Positions 31,451 to 39,797 of a stretch of 62,977 nt of DNA are shown one piece after another (the first letter of the stretch is position 1; the number at the start of each line of letters is the position of its first letter). Location: positions 1-62,977 of the forward strand of contig JACOXO010000015.1 in assembly GCA_016182365.1 (NCBI GenBank), written 5' to 3'. Under the pieces are notes generated by a model. The model saw only the letters and a program-made list of their open reading frames with translations, did not search any database and was not told the DNA's origin. Made by a program: the position numbers and the translations under genes. The DNA is from Candidatus Gottesmanbacteria bacterium (GTDB taxonomy: Bacteria; Patescibacteriota; Microgenomatia; JACOXO01).

Positions 31451-31487
31451 CTTCTTCATAGAATTTTAATTCTAGTGAATACAAGTT

Positions 31488-32333
31488 ATGAATGGTAGAG
31501 AACGATTAGTACAGATAACAGTTCCTAAAACACCTGTAGAAATTAAAAAAATGGCAGATTTGGTTCAACAAGCTGAGCCTGTTAATTTTAAGGTTACCAA
31601 GGAAGAACTTCTAACGCTTCGTCTTCATGTTATTTATCAATTTATACAGGAACAATTAAAGTCATATGCTGGAATCATTAATCGTCGTATGGAACATCTT
31701 GATATTGGTGTTTGGGAGGGCGTTTATGAAGAATATTTAACATCTCTAGAGCAAGAATTAGCTGTAATTTATGGAATTGATAAGAGTGAAAGAAGAATAG
31801 GACAAACTGCAGGTAGGGAAGAATTAATACCTCATATTATAAGCGGAAGACTTCGTTTATTCAGACAGGATGGTACTACTATGGAGGCATTAAAAGGGAG
31901 AAAGTTTGATAGTATTTCAGCAATTGAAATTGTTGTAGGAATGAAAAGTGGACAAGAGGTTCCTTTAATTAGACAGATGAGTGAGCATTTAAAAGATGAT
32001 GGAATAGCCTTTATAACCTTTGACGATGAAGACAGTAATATTTCAGAAGGACATACATGGAGTAAAGGTAGTATAGTATATCCCCAACCATATATTGAGA
32101 CTGTAGTAGATGAGCAATCAGAGAATACTGCTTCTGTTCAGTGGTTTGGTCAGCTTCCAATTGACAAGACTACAGATGGAAGAGTAATTTGGCCATATTA
32201 TAAAACAGGAGGAATATTTGAGGTATCCTCTCATAATTTAAGGGTGTTTGAAGTCCCATTTGATGAGTTTAACGCGCCACTAAAAAAACCGTTATCATGG
32301 ATTGGAGTAATTAGAAAAAATTCTCTACAATAG
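31488..32333 (+). CDS. Hypothetical protein, weakly methyltransferase-like
   Basis: The 281-residue product has a strand-helix segment (FDSISAIEIVVGMKSGQEVPLIRQMSEHLKDDGIAFITF, in outline ISAIEIVVG then LKDDGIAFITF) that resembles motifs IV-V of class I methyltransferases, but I see no clear glycine-rich SAM motif. It is 5 nt upstream of the sortase gene, with which it is probably cotranscribed. Function unknown. Confidence 0.5.
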   Translation: MNGRERLVQITVPKTPVEIKKMADLVQQAEPVNFKVTKEELLTLRLHVIYQFIQEQLKSYAGIINRRMEHLDIGVWEGVYEEYLTSLEQELAVIYGIDKSERRIGQTAGREELIPHIISGRLRLFRQDGTTMEALKGRKFDSISAIEIVVGMKSGQEVPLIRQMSEHLKDDGIAFITFDDEDSNISEGHTWSKGSIVYPQPYIETVVDEQSENTASVQWFGQLPIDKTTDGRVIWPYYKTGGIFEVSSHNLRVFEVPFDEFNAPLKKPLSWIGVIRKNSLQ

Positions 32334-32338
32334 ATTTA

Positions 32339-33088
32339 ATGAAAAAGTATACACCTACCCAAATTCGTTTTCTTGCAATCCGCACTCTTGGTAATTTTCT
32401 TGTACTAGGTTCAATACTTGGCATGTTTCTTACTTTTGGCCCTGCAGTTAAGACAGAAATAGAATACAGGTACAATAAATGGAAAGGAGTGACTTATGTT
32501 GTTGCTGATGACCTCCCACAAGATCAGAATATATCACCAACATTTACCCCGACCGAAGCGTCGGGGCCTACTCCAAAGCAAAATGTATTCTTTTCTGATA
32601 TTCTAGCAAGACAGCCGACAGTACAAGTATTAAGTCCAGTTGATACTGAATTTGGGATTGTAATACCGAAGATTGCGGCCAATACGAAAGTCATATCTGA
32701 CGTTGACGCATCAAATTATGATGAATATATAGAGGCTTTAAGGGAGGGTGTTGCCCATGCATTAGGCACGTATTTCCCGGGAGAACAGGGTAACATCTAT
32801 CTTTTTGCCCATTCAACAGATAACTTTTGGAATGTAGGAAGATATAATGCTGTGTTTTATCTTCTTAAAGAACTTGAGGCAGGGGATGAAGTAGATTTAT
32901 ATTATCAAGGGATAAGACATCGCTACACAGTTACTCAAAGGGAAATAGTAGATCCTGATGACACCCATTTTCTCACAGACGCCAAAGATACCGAGACCTT
33001 AACATTGCAGACTTGCTGGCCTCCTGGGACTACCCTAAAACGCCTTATTGTTGTTGCCAAACCAGTATCAGATCTCCAAGATAATTAA
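32339..33088 (+). CDS. Sortase (class D/E-like transpeptidase)
   Basis: An N-terminal transmembrane anchor (about residues 14-35) and an extracellular catalytic domain. The catalytic triad is present: His158 in FAHSTDNF, Cys226 in TLQTCWPPG, Arg235 in TLKRLIVV. A Pro/Thr linker at about 66-80 is partly encoded by a GC-rich palindrome (32547-32566). It should cleave LPXTG-like signals and attach proteins to the wall; the IPSTG protein at 1668-2402 is the only candidate substrate in this window. Confidence 0.85.
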   Translation: MKKYTPTQIRFLAIRTLGNFLVLGSILGMFLTFGPAVKTEIEYRYNKWKGVTYVVADDLPQDQNISPTFTPTEASGPTPKQNVFFSDILARQPTVQVLSPVDTEFGIVIPKIAANTKVISDVDASNYDEYIEALREGVAHALGTYFPGEQGNIYLFAHSTDNFWNVGRYNAVFYLLKELEAGDEVDLYYQGIRHRYTVTQREIVDPDDTHFLTDAKDTETLTLQTCWPPGTTLKRLIVVAKPVSDLQDN

Positions 33089-33094
33089 ACAAGA

Positions 33095-33177
33095 TTAAGA
33101 GTTCACCCGAAATTTTCCGTGCTCGACTCCCACAAGTGGGCTCCGGCTGCGCGCGAAAAATTTGGGTTCACTCTTAA
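33095..33177. repeat. 83-bp inverted-repeat element after the sortase gene
   Basis: The ends begin TTAAGAGT and end ACTCTTAA. The arms continue inward (about 20 of 25 pairs), and the centre contains a second hairpin CCCAC-AA-GTGGG (33129-33140) and G+C-rich DNA (CTCCGGCTGCGCGCG). It begins 6 nt past the sortase stop. It may act as a terminator or be a non-autonomous MITE-like unit. Confidence 0.5.
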
Positions 33178-33257
33178 GCATTTGTATACTATAAGTTATT
33201 GACAAATTATATGCAGTATGATAATTTCATACTTTTAAGGTATTATAAACATTAGGT

Positions 33258-33449
33258 ATGGAAAATAAACCTAGGTCACCAGTTGTTCCGGAGATCGTAA
33301 ACGGTAAGCAGATTACATTTAAAAAACAACAGTTTAGTACGGAAGAAGGTCAAATTACAGTTTTCTCTCAAACCGAATTTGATCCTTCTCAAATTCATGT
33401 AGTTGGTTCTACCGGTATTGTAGTAGGACATGGTAAGACCAGTCAGTAA
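33258..33449 (+). CDS. Small hypothetical protein (63 aa)
   Basis: Begins MENKPRSPVVPEIVNGK, mostly beta-like with a glycine-rich end (VGSTGIVVGHGKTSQ). Upstream are TTGACA (33198-33203) with GATAAT 15 nt further on, and a TATTAT box 11 nt before ATG. It converges on the PEGA gene (1-nt gap). No family recognised, and small size leaves some doubt that it is a gene. Confidence 0.45.
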   Translation: MENKPRSPVVPEIVNGKQITFKKQQFSTEEGQITVFSQTEFDPSQIHVVGSTGIVVGHGKTSQ

Positions 33450-33450
33450 T

Positions 33451-34734
33451 TTATCTTATATTTATCGCATACAGGTTGGGTTTGGAGCCGGGTTGAGGAT
33501 TGAGCGTTGTTAATATGACAATTTTACTCCCATTAGGCCAGGGGGCAATAAGGTTATCAAAAAATGGTCCTGCATACAGTGTTACCTTATTTAACCCGTC
33601 ATAATCCATTACAGAAATTTTACCCTCTTCAGCCAGTAGCAGATGAGAAGAGGTGGGAAACCACATTAACGGAAATTCCAAGTTCCATCCGCCAGCTGGC
33701 GGGCCAAGTTCCAAATTATTTTTTGATACATTTTGAGTATTTTTGGTTGGGACGGTAGTTGGGGAAGGTTTAAGTCCATTTTTATCAACTATAAAAAAGT
33801 TTTTATCCTCTTTGATATCATATACATATATTTGACCCGGTTTTAAATTTCTTTCTTCTCCTGTTGGGTTTGTTCCAATAAGAGCAGGTTTGATTATTTG
33901 TGGTATTGTTGCTGATGCTGTTGCTTGGTAAAGAATTTTAGTCTCGTCAGGCGACCATATCAGATTTGTTGCTGAATTGTTTAAGATTCCCGCAAGATCT
34001 GGTTTTAATGTTCCCAATCTTTCTTGTTTTAAGATTTCCTCTTCTTCATTCCAACTGTCATATACGTTATCCAATGTTAGAGTAACATTTTGTGGTGCGG
34101 TGTTTAATATAGAAGTATCCAGAAGATAATATTTATCATCAATAAGAGCAAGAAGTTGTTTGCCTGTAGGCGACCATTGATATGTTGCATTTTCAAATGA
34201 CAGAATAGGACTGTCTTTGGCAATCTGTCTTGTATTTCTGGTTGCTCCAAGGGGTCTATCTGTAAGTTCCAGGATAAAAACACCATTTCCTTCAAAAGGA
34301 TCTTCATTTCCATTATTGCTTTTAGATACACTAAAGACTATTTTGGTAGTATCCTGAGATACTTTAGGATTTGATACGCCCGAGACAGTAATAGGACTTA
34401 ACGAGGGGTTGATTGGAAATAAAACTGCATCTGTTTTTGCAACTACTTCTCCTTGGACACGGACGTCCTTTTGCCAGGGAGAATACCCTTCTTTTTCCAT
34501 TCTTACGTTGTACCAGCTGGGTTCTAATGTAATTGTAGTGTTTGTTGCTGAACTAAGTTTGTCATTTACAAATATCTGAGCCCCGTTTGGCTGGGAATTG
34601 GCAACGAGTAAACCTTTAGGTTCAAATGAACCTTGGGATAAATTAAATCTATAACCCCGTCCATAAAAGATAAGAAGTAATGATACCCCGATAATAAAAG
34701 TGATAGCAAAAGCAGGAGCTAGGAACTTTTTCAT
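33451..34734 (-). CDS. PEGA-domain protein with beta-propeller-like repeats
   Basis: A 427-residue protein with an N-terminal membrane anchor (AFAITFIIGVSLLLIFYG), a PEGA domain (GAQIFVNDKL ... YNVRMEKEGYSPWQKDV, residues 45-95) and a C-terminal WD40/TolB-like propeller with repeated 'W/Y-SP-x-G/D-x-K/Q-LL' units (YQWSPTGKQLLAL, LIWSPDETKILYQA, MWFPTSSHLLLA). Found often in Microgenomates envelopes. A 14-bp palindrome (33689-33702) inside the gene encodes the PPAGG sequence of a linker between propeller units. Confidence 0.75.
   Translation of the reverse strand: MKKFLAPAFAITFIIGVSLLLIFYGRGYRFNLSQGSFEPKGLLVANSQPNGAQIFVNDKLSSATNTTITLEPSWYNVRMEKEGYSPWQKDVRVQGEVVAKTDAVLFPINPSLSPITVSGVSNPKVSQDTTKIVFSVSKSNNGNEDPFEGNGVFILELTDRPLGATRNTRQIAKDSPILSFENATYQWSPTGKQLLALIDDKYYLLDTSILNTAPQNVTLTLDNVYDSWNEEEEILKQERLGTLKPDLAGILNNSATNLIWSPDETKILYQATASATIPQIIKPALIGTNPTGEERNLKPGQIYVYDIKEDKNFFIVDKNGLKPSPTTVPTKNTQNVSKNNLELGPPAGGWNLEFPLMWFPTSSHLLLAEEGKISVMDYDGLNKVTLYAGPFFDNLIAPWPNGSKIVILTTLNPQPGSKPNLYAINIR
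33689..33702. repeat. GC-rich palindrome CCGCCAGCTGGCGG inside the PEGA gene
   Basis: Identical to 1484-1497. It lies in frame in the PEGA gene, coding for PPAGG, and interrupts nothing obvious. Confidence 0.7.
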
Positions 34735-34783
34735 TTTATGATTGTAATTATATAACGGCCGGTGTTAAAATACCAACAGTTAT

Positions 34784-34890
34784 AAATTCGAAATTCGAAT
34801 ATCGAAGCTCGAAACAATACTTTAAGTTTTAAAAATTCGAATTTAAAAAATTATAATTTGTTTCGTATTTCGGATTTCGTGCTTCGGATT
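34784..34890. repeat. Inverted heptad arrays, word CGAANNN
   Basis: Left: CGAAATT, CGAATAT, CGAAGCT, CGAAACA (34789-34816). Right: TTCG at 34862, 34869, 34876 and 34883, that is four CGAANNN units on the minus strand, ending at CGAAAC on the inner side. A single central ATTCGAAT lies at about 34836. The region separates the divergent PEGA gene and mreB and reads into the mreB start; the 14 codons upstream of ATG 34900 are this repeat, not coding sequence. Confidence 0.7.
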
Positions 34891-34899
34891 TTAAATTAT

Positions 34900-35904
34900 A
34901 TGTTTTCAAAACGTATCGGAATTGATCTAGGTACCGCAAACTCATTAGTCTACCTTGCTGGTCAAGGAATTGTCCTTAATGAACCTACAGTGGTTGCAGT
35001 GACAGTTGAAGAAAGAAGAGTGGTTGCTGTAGGAAATGAGGCTAAAGAAATGTTAGGCAGAACGCCCGGTAACTTAACCGCACTAAGACCTCTTAGGGAG
35101 GGGGTAATAGCTGATTACGAAGTAACTGAGGCTATGCTTAGGTATTTTATTGATAGAGTAATTGGGGCAAATAGAATCTTTAAGCCTGAGGTTATGGTAT
35201 GTATTCCAGCAGGATGCACGCAGGTTGAAAGGAGAGCTGTTATGGATGCAACTCTTTCTGCCGGAGCCAGGAATGTATATTTAATTGAAGAACCTTTGGC
35301 TGCAGCAATTGGGGCTAAAATTCCAATAGCCCTGCCTTCCGGCAATATGATTGTAGATTCCGGCGGAGGTTCAACAGAAGCTGCAATCATTTCATTAGGT
35401 GGAGTTGTAGCTCATAAAAGCGCTAGGGTAGCCGGTACAAAACTTGATGAAGCTATAGCCTCATATGTTAGGAAAAAACACAATCTTATAATCGGTGAAT
35501 TAGCTGCGGAAAACATTAAAATAACAATAGGGTCTGCAGTTAAACTCCAAAAAGAGGAAAAAATGGAAGTTAGAGGAAGAGACATGTTTTCTGGTTTACC
35601 CCGGATGATCGAGCTTACGTCTACTGAAGTCACTCAAGCTTTAGAATCAGCATTGCAGCTAATGATAGGAGCTATTAAAGGAGCCCTTGAACATACTCCT
35701 CCAGAATTAGCTTCAGACATAATTGACAAAGGCATTGTTTTAACCGGAGGAACTTCATTGCTTCGCAATTTTGACAAGTTGGCAACACGTGAGATTGGAG
35801 TAGTTTGTCATGTTGCCGAAGATCCATTATTTTGCGTAGCCAGAGGTACTGGAGTTGCTCTTGAAAATCTAGAACTTTATAAAAGAAGTGTATCAAAGTA
35901 TTAG
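34900..35904 (+). CDS. mreB: Rod-shape-determining protein MreB
   Basis: An actin-like ATPase of 334 residues that forms membrane filaments guiding lateral wall synthesis. Signature stretches: IGIDLGTANSLVYL (phosphate 1), VCIPAGCTQVERRAV, LIEEPLAAAIGA (connect), MIVDSGGGSTEAAII (phosphate 2) and IVLTGGTSLLRNFD (adenosine). I start at ATG 34900 because the earlier TTG lies in the heptad repeat. mreC and mreD are not adjacent. It works with PBP1A (27376) and the glycosyltransferase run. Confidence 0.93.
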   Translation: MFSKRIGIDLGTANSLVYLAGQGIVLNEPTVVAVTVEERRVVAVGNEAKEMLGRTPGNLTALRPLREGVIADYEVTEAMLRYFIDRVIGANRIFKPEVMVCIPAGCTQVERRAVMDATLSAGARNVYLIEEPLAAAIGAKIPIALPSGNMIVDSGGGSTEAAIISLGGVVAHKSARVAGTKLDEAIASYVRKKHNLIIGELAAENIKITIGSAVKLQKEEKMEVRGRDMFSGLPRMIELTSTEVTQALESALQLMIGAIKGALEHTPPELASDIIDKGIVLTGGTSLLRNFDKLATREIGVVCHVAEDPLFCVARGTGVALENLELYKRSVSKY

Positions 35905-35909
35905 TCAAT

Positions 35910-35984
35910 AGATCAGCAGATCAATAGATCATAGGATCAAATTATATTCTTTTTGTTTTTTTTTTCTTTTGATCTCTTGATCTT
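35910..35984. repeat. Inverted 8-nt-period arrays, word AGATCANN
   Basis: Left: AGATCAGC, AGATCAAT, AGATCATA, GGATCAA (35910-35940). Right, minus strand: AAGATCAA, GAGATCAA (35969-35984). Here the period is 8 nt, the only such locus with both arms. It lies between mreB and the YerC-like gene. Confidence 0.6.
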
Positions 35985-35991
35985 TTGTTTT

Positions 35992-36408
35992 ATGTCTCAA
36001 GTTTCTAAAACAAACCTAATTCCTAAAGTCCAACAGGGAATATACAATCAATTATATTGGGTGATTTCAAAATGCCAGGATTCTAAAGAGGTGGGTAATC
36101 TTCTTACTGAATTATTAACAAAAACAGAAAGAACCATAATAGCAAAAAGATTATTCATAGGAATATTACTCACAAAAGGATACAGCTATAGGCAGATAAG
36201 AACATTACTAAAAGTCTCATTTCCAACAATAACTATGGTAAAATTCTGGCTTGAGCATGGGGGTGGTGGATATAAAATTGCAATTGAGCGTATTCTAGGT
36301 AAAGATGAATTTAATAACGTCTTACAATTAATAGATAAGATCATAGACAGAAATAGTCCCGACGTTTCAGTCGGGATCCCGACCGCAAGCGCCGGGAATA
36401 ACTTATAG
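35992..36408 (+). CDS. YerC/TrpR-family HTH protein
   Basis: From ATG 35992 (138 residues) the protein matches the TrpR-like superfamily: TELLTKTERTIIAKRLFIGILL, GYSYRQIRTLLKVSFPTITMVKFWLEHGG, with a TrpR-like HTH (residues 60-100). YerC proteins are regulators of unknown ligand, not tryptophan repressors. The earlier start at 35953 lies in a T-rich stretch and is rejected. The C-terminal 20 residues (NSPDVSVGIPTASAGNNL) are encoded by two GC-rich palindromes and look like an acquired tail. Confidence 0.8.
   Translation: MSQVSKTNLIPKVQQGIYNQLYWVISKCQDSKEVGNLLTELLTKTERTIIAKRLFIGILLTKGYSYRQIRTLLKVSFPTITMVKFWLEHGGGGYKIAIERILGKDEFNNVLQLIDKIIDRNSPDVSVGIPTASAGNNL
36356..36394. repeat. GC-rich palindromes inside the YerC-like gene
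   Basis: CCCGAC-6 nt-GTCGGG (36358-36375) is the reverse complement of 893-913, followed by a second CCCG...CGGG hairpin (36378-36394). Together they encode the C-terminal PDVSVGIPTASAG. Confidence 0.7.
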
Positions 36409-36649
36409 TATATAATATAAAGTAGTCACCGAAAGAAATCGTTTTAAAACACAAAAGCATTAGGCCAAAATTGGAAAGAGCATTATATTAAATAAGACTA
36501 AAAGTTTTAAAAATGGCTGCTACCGATTGCAGTATTAATAAGTTTAGATTGTAATAAAAGTAATTTTATATAAAAACAAAATTTACTCAATATTTGATAA
36601 AGCATCAAAATAGAGTATGTAAAAATAAAACTTATAGTAATATACTATT
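36409..36649. other. Gene-free AT-rich spacer upstream of the glycosyltransferase run
   Basis: No open frame, no clear hairpin and no repeat is visible in these 241 bases. TATAGT/TATACT boxes (36631-36646) directly before ATG 36650 suggest a promoter with little or no leader. Confidence 0.4.
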
Positions 36650-37447
36650 ATGGAAGATACAATAAAAGTACTAGACATAAATATAACAACACTACCAGAG
36701 AATGATATCCTGGAGAGAATCGAAAAATACATAAAAAGTGTTAAGCGGGAAGCGGAAAGGGGAAAGAATTCCGGGCAGAAACCACTTACTATATTCACTC
36801 CAAATCCGGAAATAATAATGTATGCGCGTTCTCACCAATGGTTTGCCGAGATTGTCAATAAAGGCCAAATTAATATTCCTGATGGAGCCGGAGTTGTATG
36901 GGCGGTAAAAAGAAAAGGATATCCTGTAAACGGAAGAATTGCTGGTGCGGATTTAGCTTATAAACTGATTAGGCAGGCAAACAAACAGAACGTCACCATA
37001 GGACTTATAGGAGGAAAAGTTAAAATAGCACTTAGGGCACTCGAGTGCTTAAAGGAAGATTTACCGAGCTTAAAAGGTTGGGCAGAAGAAGGACCTGATA
37101 TAAAATTCGAAATTCGAAATTCGAAATTCGAAATTAGCTATGGAAACTGGAATATGGACGAGTTTATTAAAAGGGTACAAGAGAGAAACACTAAGGTTCT
37201 CCTCGTTGCTTTTGGTTTTCCAAAGCAAGAGCTATTTATAGATCAAATTTCCAAAAAACTTGAAGATATTGTGATTATGTCAGTGGGCGGTACCTTTGAC
37301 TACTGGTCAGGTAGTGTTAAAAGAGCACCAAGATGGATGCAGCAGAATAATTTAGAGTGGTTTTATAGATTATTAAAACAGCCCCACAGAATCAAAAGAC
37401 ATATTAGTGGATCAAAATTCTTCTTTTATAGTTATATAAATAAATAG
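36650..37447 (+). CDS. WecG/TagA/CpsF-family glycosyltransferase
   Basis: A 265-residue GT26-family enzyme that adds a UDP-linked amino sugar to a lipid carrier in wall or exopolysaccharide synthesis. Conserved blocks are all seen: IFTPNPEIIMYAR, IPDGAGVVWAVKR, RIAGADLAYKL, TIGLIGG, VLLVAFGFPKQELFID and VGGTFDYWSGSVKRAPRWMQ. A tandem CGAAATT repeat inside the gene (37102-37135) inserts KFEIRNSKFEI between the strand after GWAEEGPDI and the next helix. Likely first gene of the run to 43504. Confidence 0.88.
   Translation: MEDTIKVLDINITTLPENDILERIEKYIKSVKREAERGKNSGQKPLTIFTPNPEIIMYARSHQWFAEIVNKGQINIPDGAGVVWAVKRKGYPVNGRIAGADLAYKLIRQANKQNVTIGLIGGKVKIALRALECLKEDLPSLKGWAEEGPDIKFEIRNSKFEISYGNWNMDEFIKRVQERNTKVLLVAFGFPKQELFIDQISKKLEDIVIMSVGGTFDYWSGSVKRAPRWMQQNNLEWFYRLLKQPHRIKRHISGSKFFFYSYINK
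37102..37135 (+). repeat. In-frame tandem heptamer repeat (CGAAATT)x4 in the GT26 gene
   Basis: Four perfect CGAAATT units (37108-37135) preceded by AAAATT. Because 7 is not a multiple of 3, gain or loss of one unit shifts the frame, and three units restore it. The same word starts the mreB-upstream array at 34789. Confidence 0.85.
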
Positions 37448-37469
37448 TTTGTATTATTAATAGGTAATT

Positions 37470-37478
37470 TGATATAAT
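37470..37478 (+). promoter_or_regulatory. Extended -10 promoter TGATATAAT
   Basis: TGATATAAT lies 61 nt before ATG 37540, followed by a TTGACT / TAAAAT pair nearer to the start. Confidence 0.45.
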
Positions 37479-37539
37479 AGAAGAAATTTTTGACTAGTTA
37501 GTGTATGATAAAATAAGCTAATAACAATCGATCGGTTCT

Positions 37540-38760
37540 ATGATCGTAAAAAATAAAAAATCCCACAAAATTAAAGTCCTTTATCTTTACATGTTTCCAT
37601 TATGGGGAAATGGGAGTGGAGCCTGGCTCAGAGAAATGGTAACCAGGTTGGCAAAGAGAAAAAATATAGAGGTTGGAATTTTGGCTCCTGATGAACGCAA
37701 ACTCCCAGGAGTAAAGCATTTCTACATTAAGCCCCCTCAAATGGGGGTTTTTGTTGGTAATCCTGAGCTTAAAGGTGTTCAAAGATATCAAGATATGAAT
37801 GGTAAGGAAATAACTGATATATATACTTCTTACTTAACCCGGACCGTACGTGTGGTTGAAGAATTTAAACCTGATATTATCCATGCGTTTCACACAGCTT
37901 TTATTCCGCCTTTAGCAAGATATCTCAAAGTGTTATATGGGACTAAATTTATCATAACAACCCACGGAAGCGATCTTCATTATTTAGAACAGGACAGAAG
38001 GCTTATAGGATTAATTAAGGATGCAGCTAGGGTATCATCTTACATTACAGCAAATAGCACATTTACCAGGAATTGGTTTTTGGAAATGTTTGGCAGGGAA
38101 CTATCTTATAAAACCAGGACAATTCCCGGCGGGGTTACTATAAAAGATGTAAGAGGTATGGTTGATAAGATTAACAAGGATTACAACTTAAAAGGTAAAA
38201 AAGTAGTTATATTTACAGGAAGGTTGACGGTACATAAAGGAGTTGAGTATTTGATAAAAGCAGCAAGAAAAATTCAAGGAGAAGTTTTGATATTAGGTGA
38301 CGGGCCGGAAAGAAATTATCTACAAAGTCTTATTAATCAATATAAATTAACCAACGTTAAAATTCTAGGATATTTCAGCAGTAATGAAAGAGATATTCTT
38401 GATGCTTTTTATAGAAGAGCAGATGTCTATGTTGCTCCATCAGTATGGAATGAACCACTAGGACTTGTAATACTTGAGTCTATGGCTCAAGAAACCCCTG
38501 TTATTGTTACAAGAACCGGCGGTATTACTTCGATAGTTAAGAATGGTTATAACGGTTATCTGGTAAGGCCAAGAAACGCTAATGAGATTGCAGAAAAAGT
38601 CAACAAATTGCTTTCAGATGATGCTTTAAGAGCAAGAATGGGTGAAAGAGCAAAGCAAACAGTAATCAGAAGGTTTACATGGGATAAAATCACCAACAGG
38701 TTCCTAAATTTGTATCGTAAGTTTTCAAACGGCAACGGAAAAAATAAAAGACCTCATTAA
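37540..38760 (+). CDS. GT4-family glycosyltransferase
   Basis: 406 residues of the GT-B fold. The N-terminal acceptor domain has FPLWGNGSGAWLREM and THGSDLHYLEQD; the C-terminal donor domain has VIFTGRLTVHKGVEYLI and the family's donor-binding glutamate motif PSVWNEPLGLVILESMAQETPVI, followed by GITSIVKNGYNGYLV. Transfers a sugar from an NDP donor. The second gene of the glycan run, 92 nt after the WecG-type gene. Confidence 0.88.
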   Translation: MIVKNKKSHKIKVLYLYMFPLWGNGSGAWLREMVTRLAKRKNIEVGILAPDERKLPGVKHFYIKPPQMGVFVGNPELKGVQRYQDMNGKEITDIYTSYLTRTVRVVEEFKPDIIHAFHTAFIPPLARYLKVLYGTKFIITTHGSDLHYLEQDRRLIGLIKDAARVSSYITANSTFTRNWFLEMFGRELSYKTRTIPGGVTIKDVRGMVDKINKDYNLKGKKVVIFTGRLTVHKGVEYLIKAARKIQGEVLILGDGPERNYLQSLINQYKLTNVKILGYFSSNERDILDAFYRRADVYVAPSVWNEPLGLVILESMAQETPVIVTRTGGITSIVKNGYNGYLVRPRNANEIAEKVNKLLSDDALRARMGERAKQTVIRRFTWDKITNRFLNLYRKFSNGNGKNKRPH

Positions 38761-38812
38761 AGTTCATCTTGATTATTGTCAACAATCTTAATAGTTAGTA
38801 CTATATAATCAA

Positions 38813-39796
38813 ATGATTAAAGCATCTGTTGTGATGCCCACATTTAAAAGGATAGAGCAGACCAAAAAAACCCTCAAACTTCTTTTGGACTCAGACGGTA
38901 TTGGAAACCAATGTAACATAGAGTTTATTGTTAGTGACTGTACTCCTGATGATAGTTTAGAAAAAGCTATTTTGAAAGATTTTGGAAATAAAATTAAGTA
39001 TACACGGCCGCAATATCAGGGAATAAGTAATAATAAAAACAATGGAGCAAAGTTTGCCTCAAACCAGATTTTAATTTTCTGCGATTCAGATATTGAGGTT
39101 AATAAAGATACTCTTTTAAAAACAATAAATGCACTCAAAGAAAATCCCAAAGCAGCAGCGGTTACAGGTAAGGTTATCTGGCGAGGCGGAGAGAAAAACG
39201 GTTTAGTTGATAGACCAAGCAGTGATAACTCAATTGTTAAGGTAAAACAGTTTTCATATATAGATGTAATTTATTCAAGATATATATCAACCTATAAAGA
39301 TGTATTTTTCAATGTTGGAGGATACGATGAGGCTGCCTTTAACATGCATGGAGAGGGATCTGATTTGTCAATAAGATATTGGAGATCTGGATACCCTTTA
39401 ACATATGAAAAAAACGTAATTATTCATCATGTTCATGAAGCACCTTTTTCCGCAGCCATAAGAGTAAATAGTCCTGAGCTTAGGGTAGCTATGGATTTGG
39501 TTTTACTTATGTACAAATATGATATGTCAAGTAGTGAAAATCCCAATTTCTCAAGAGTTCTTTATAATATCTTCAAAAAGTATAATAAAAATGCAAGTTA
39601 CAAAGTGTTGCAGGGAATTGTTAAAAACTTACCTGATATTGTAAGAATGATTTCTAAGATAGATTCATACAAAGCATCAACAAATACTCTTTATGATTTT
39701 AAGTTTCTTGAGGTTTTTTCAAATAAAAAACAATTTTTAGACTGTATACAATCAGCGGAAGAAAGATTAAAAGCGGTAAGAACAATATTTAACTAA
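38813..39796 (+). CDS. GT2-family glycosyltransferase
   Basis: 327 residues beginning VVMPTFKRIEQTKKTLKLLL, the usual GT-A start, with the DxD-like metal site ILIFCDSDIEVNKDTL and a WYRSGYPLTYE-like acceptor loop (FNMHGEGSDLSIRYWRSGYP). It ends 1 nt before the next gene, so translation is probably coupled. Confidence 0.85.
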   Translation: MIKASVVMPTFKRIEQTKKTLKLLLDSDGIGNQCNIEFIVSDCTPDDSLEKAILKDFGNKIKYTRPQYQGISNNKNNGAKFASNQILIFCDSDIEVNKDTLLKTINALKENPKAAAVTGKVIWRGGEKNGLVDRPSSDNSIVKVKQFSYIDVIYSRYISTYKDVFFNVGGYDEAAFNMHGEGSDLSIRYWRSGYPLTYEKNVIIHHVHEAPFSAAIRVNSPELRVAMDLVLLMYKYDMSSSENPNFSRVLYNIFKKYNKNASYKVLQGIVKNLPDIVRMISKIDSYKASTNTLYDFKFLEVFSNKKQFLDCIQSAEERLKAVRTIFN

Positions 39797-39797
39797 A

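Noticed and set aside
34858-34899. N-terminal extension of MreB by 14 codons
   Set aside because: Those codons are the heptad repeat; known MreB proteins begin near MFSKRIGIDLG.
35953-35991. N-terminal extension of the YerC-like protein
   Set aside because: The stretch is a T-rich spacer with an 8-nt repeat; ATG 35992 fits the family start.
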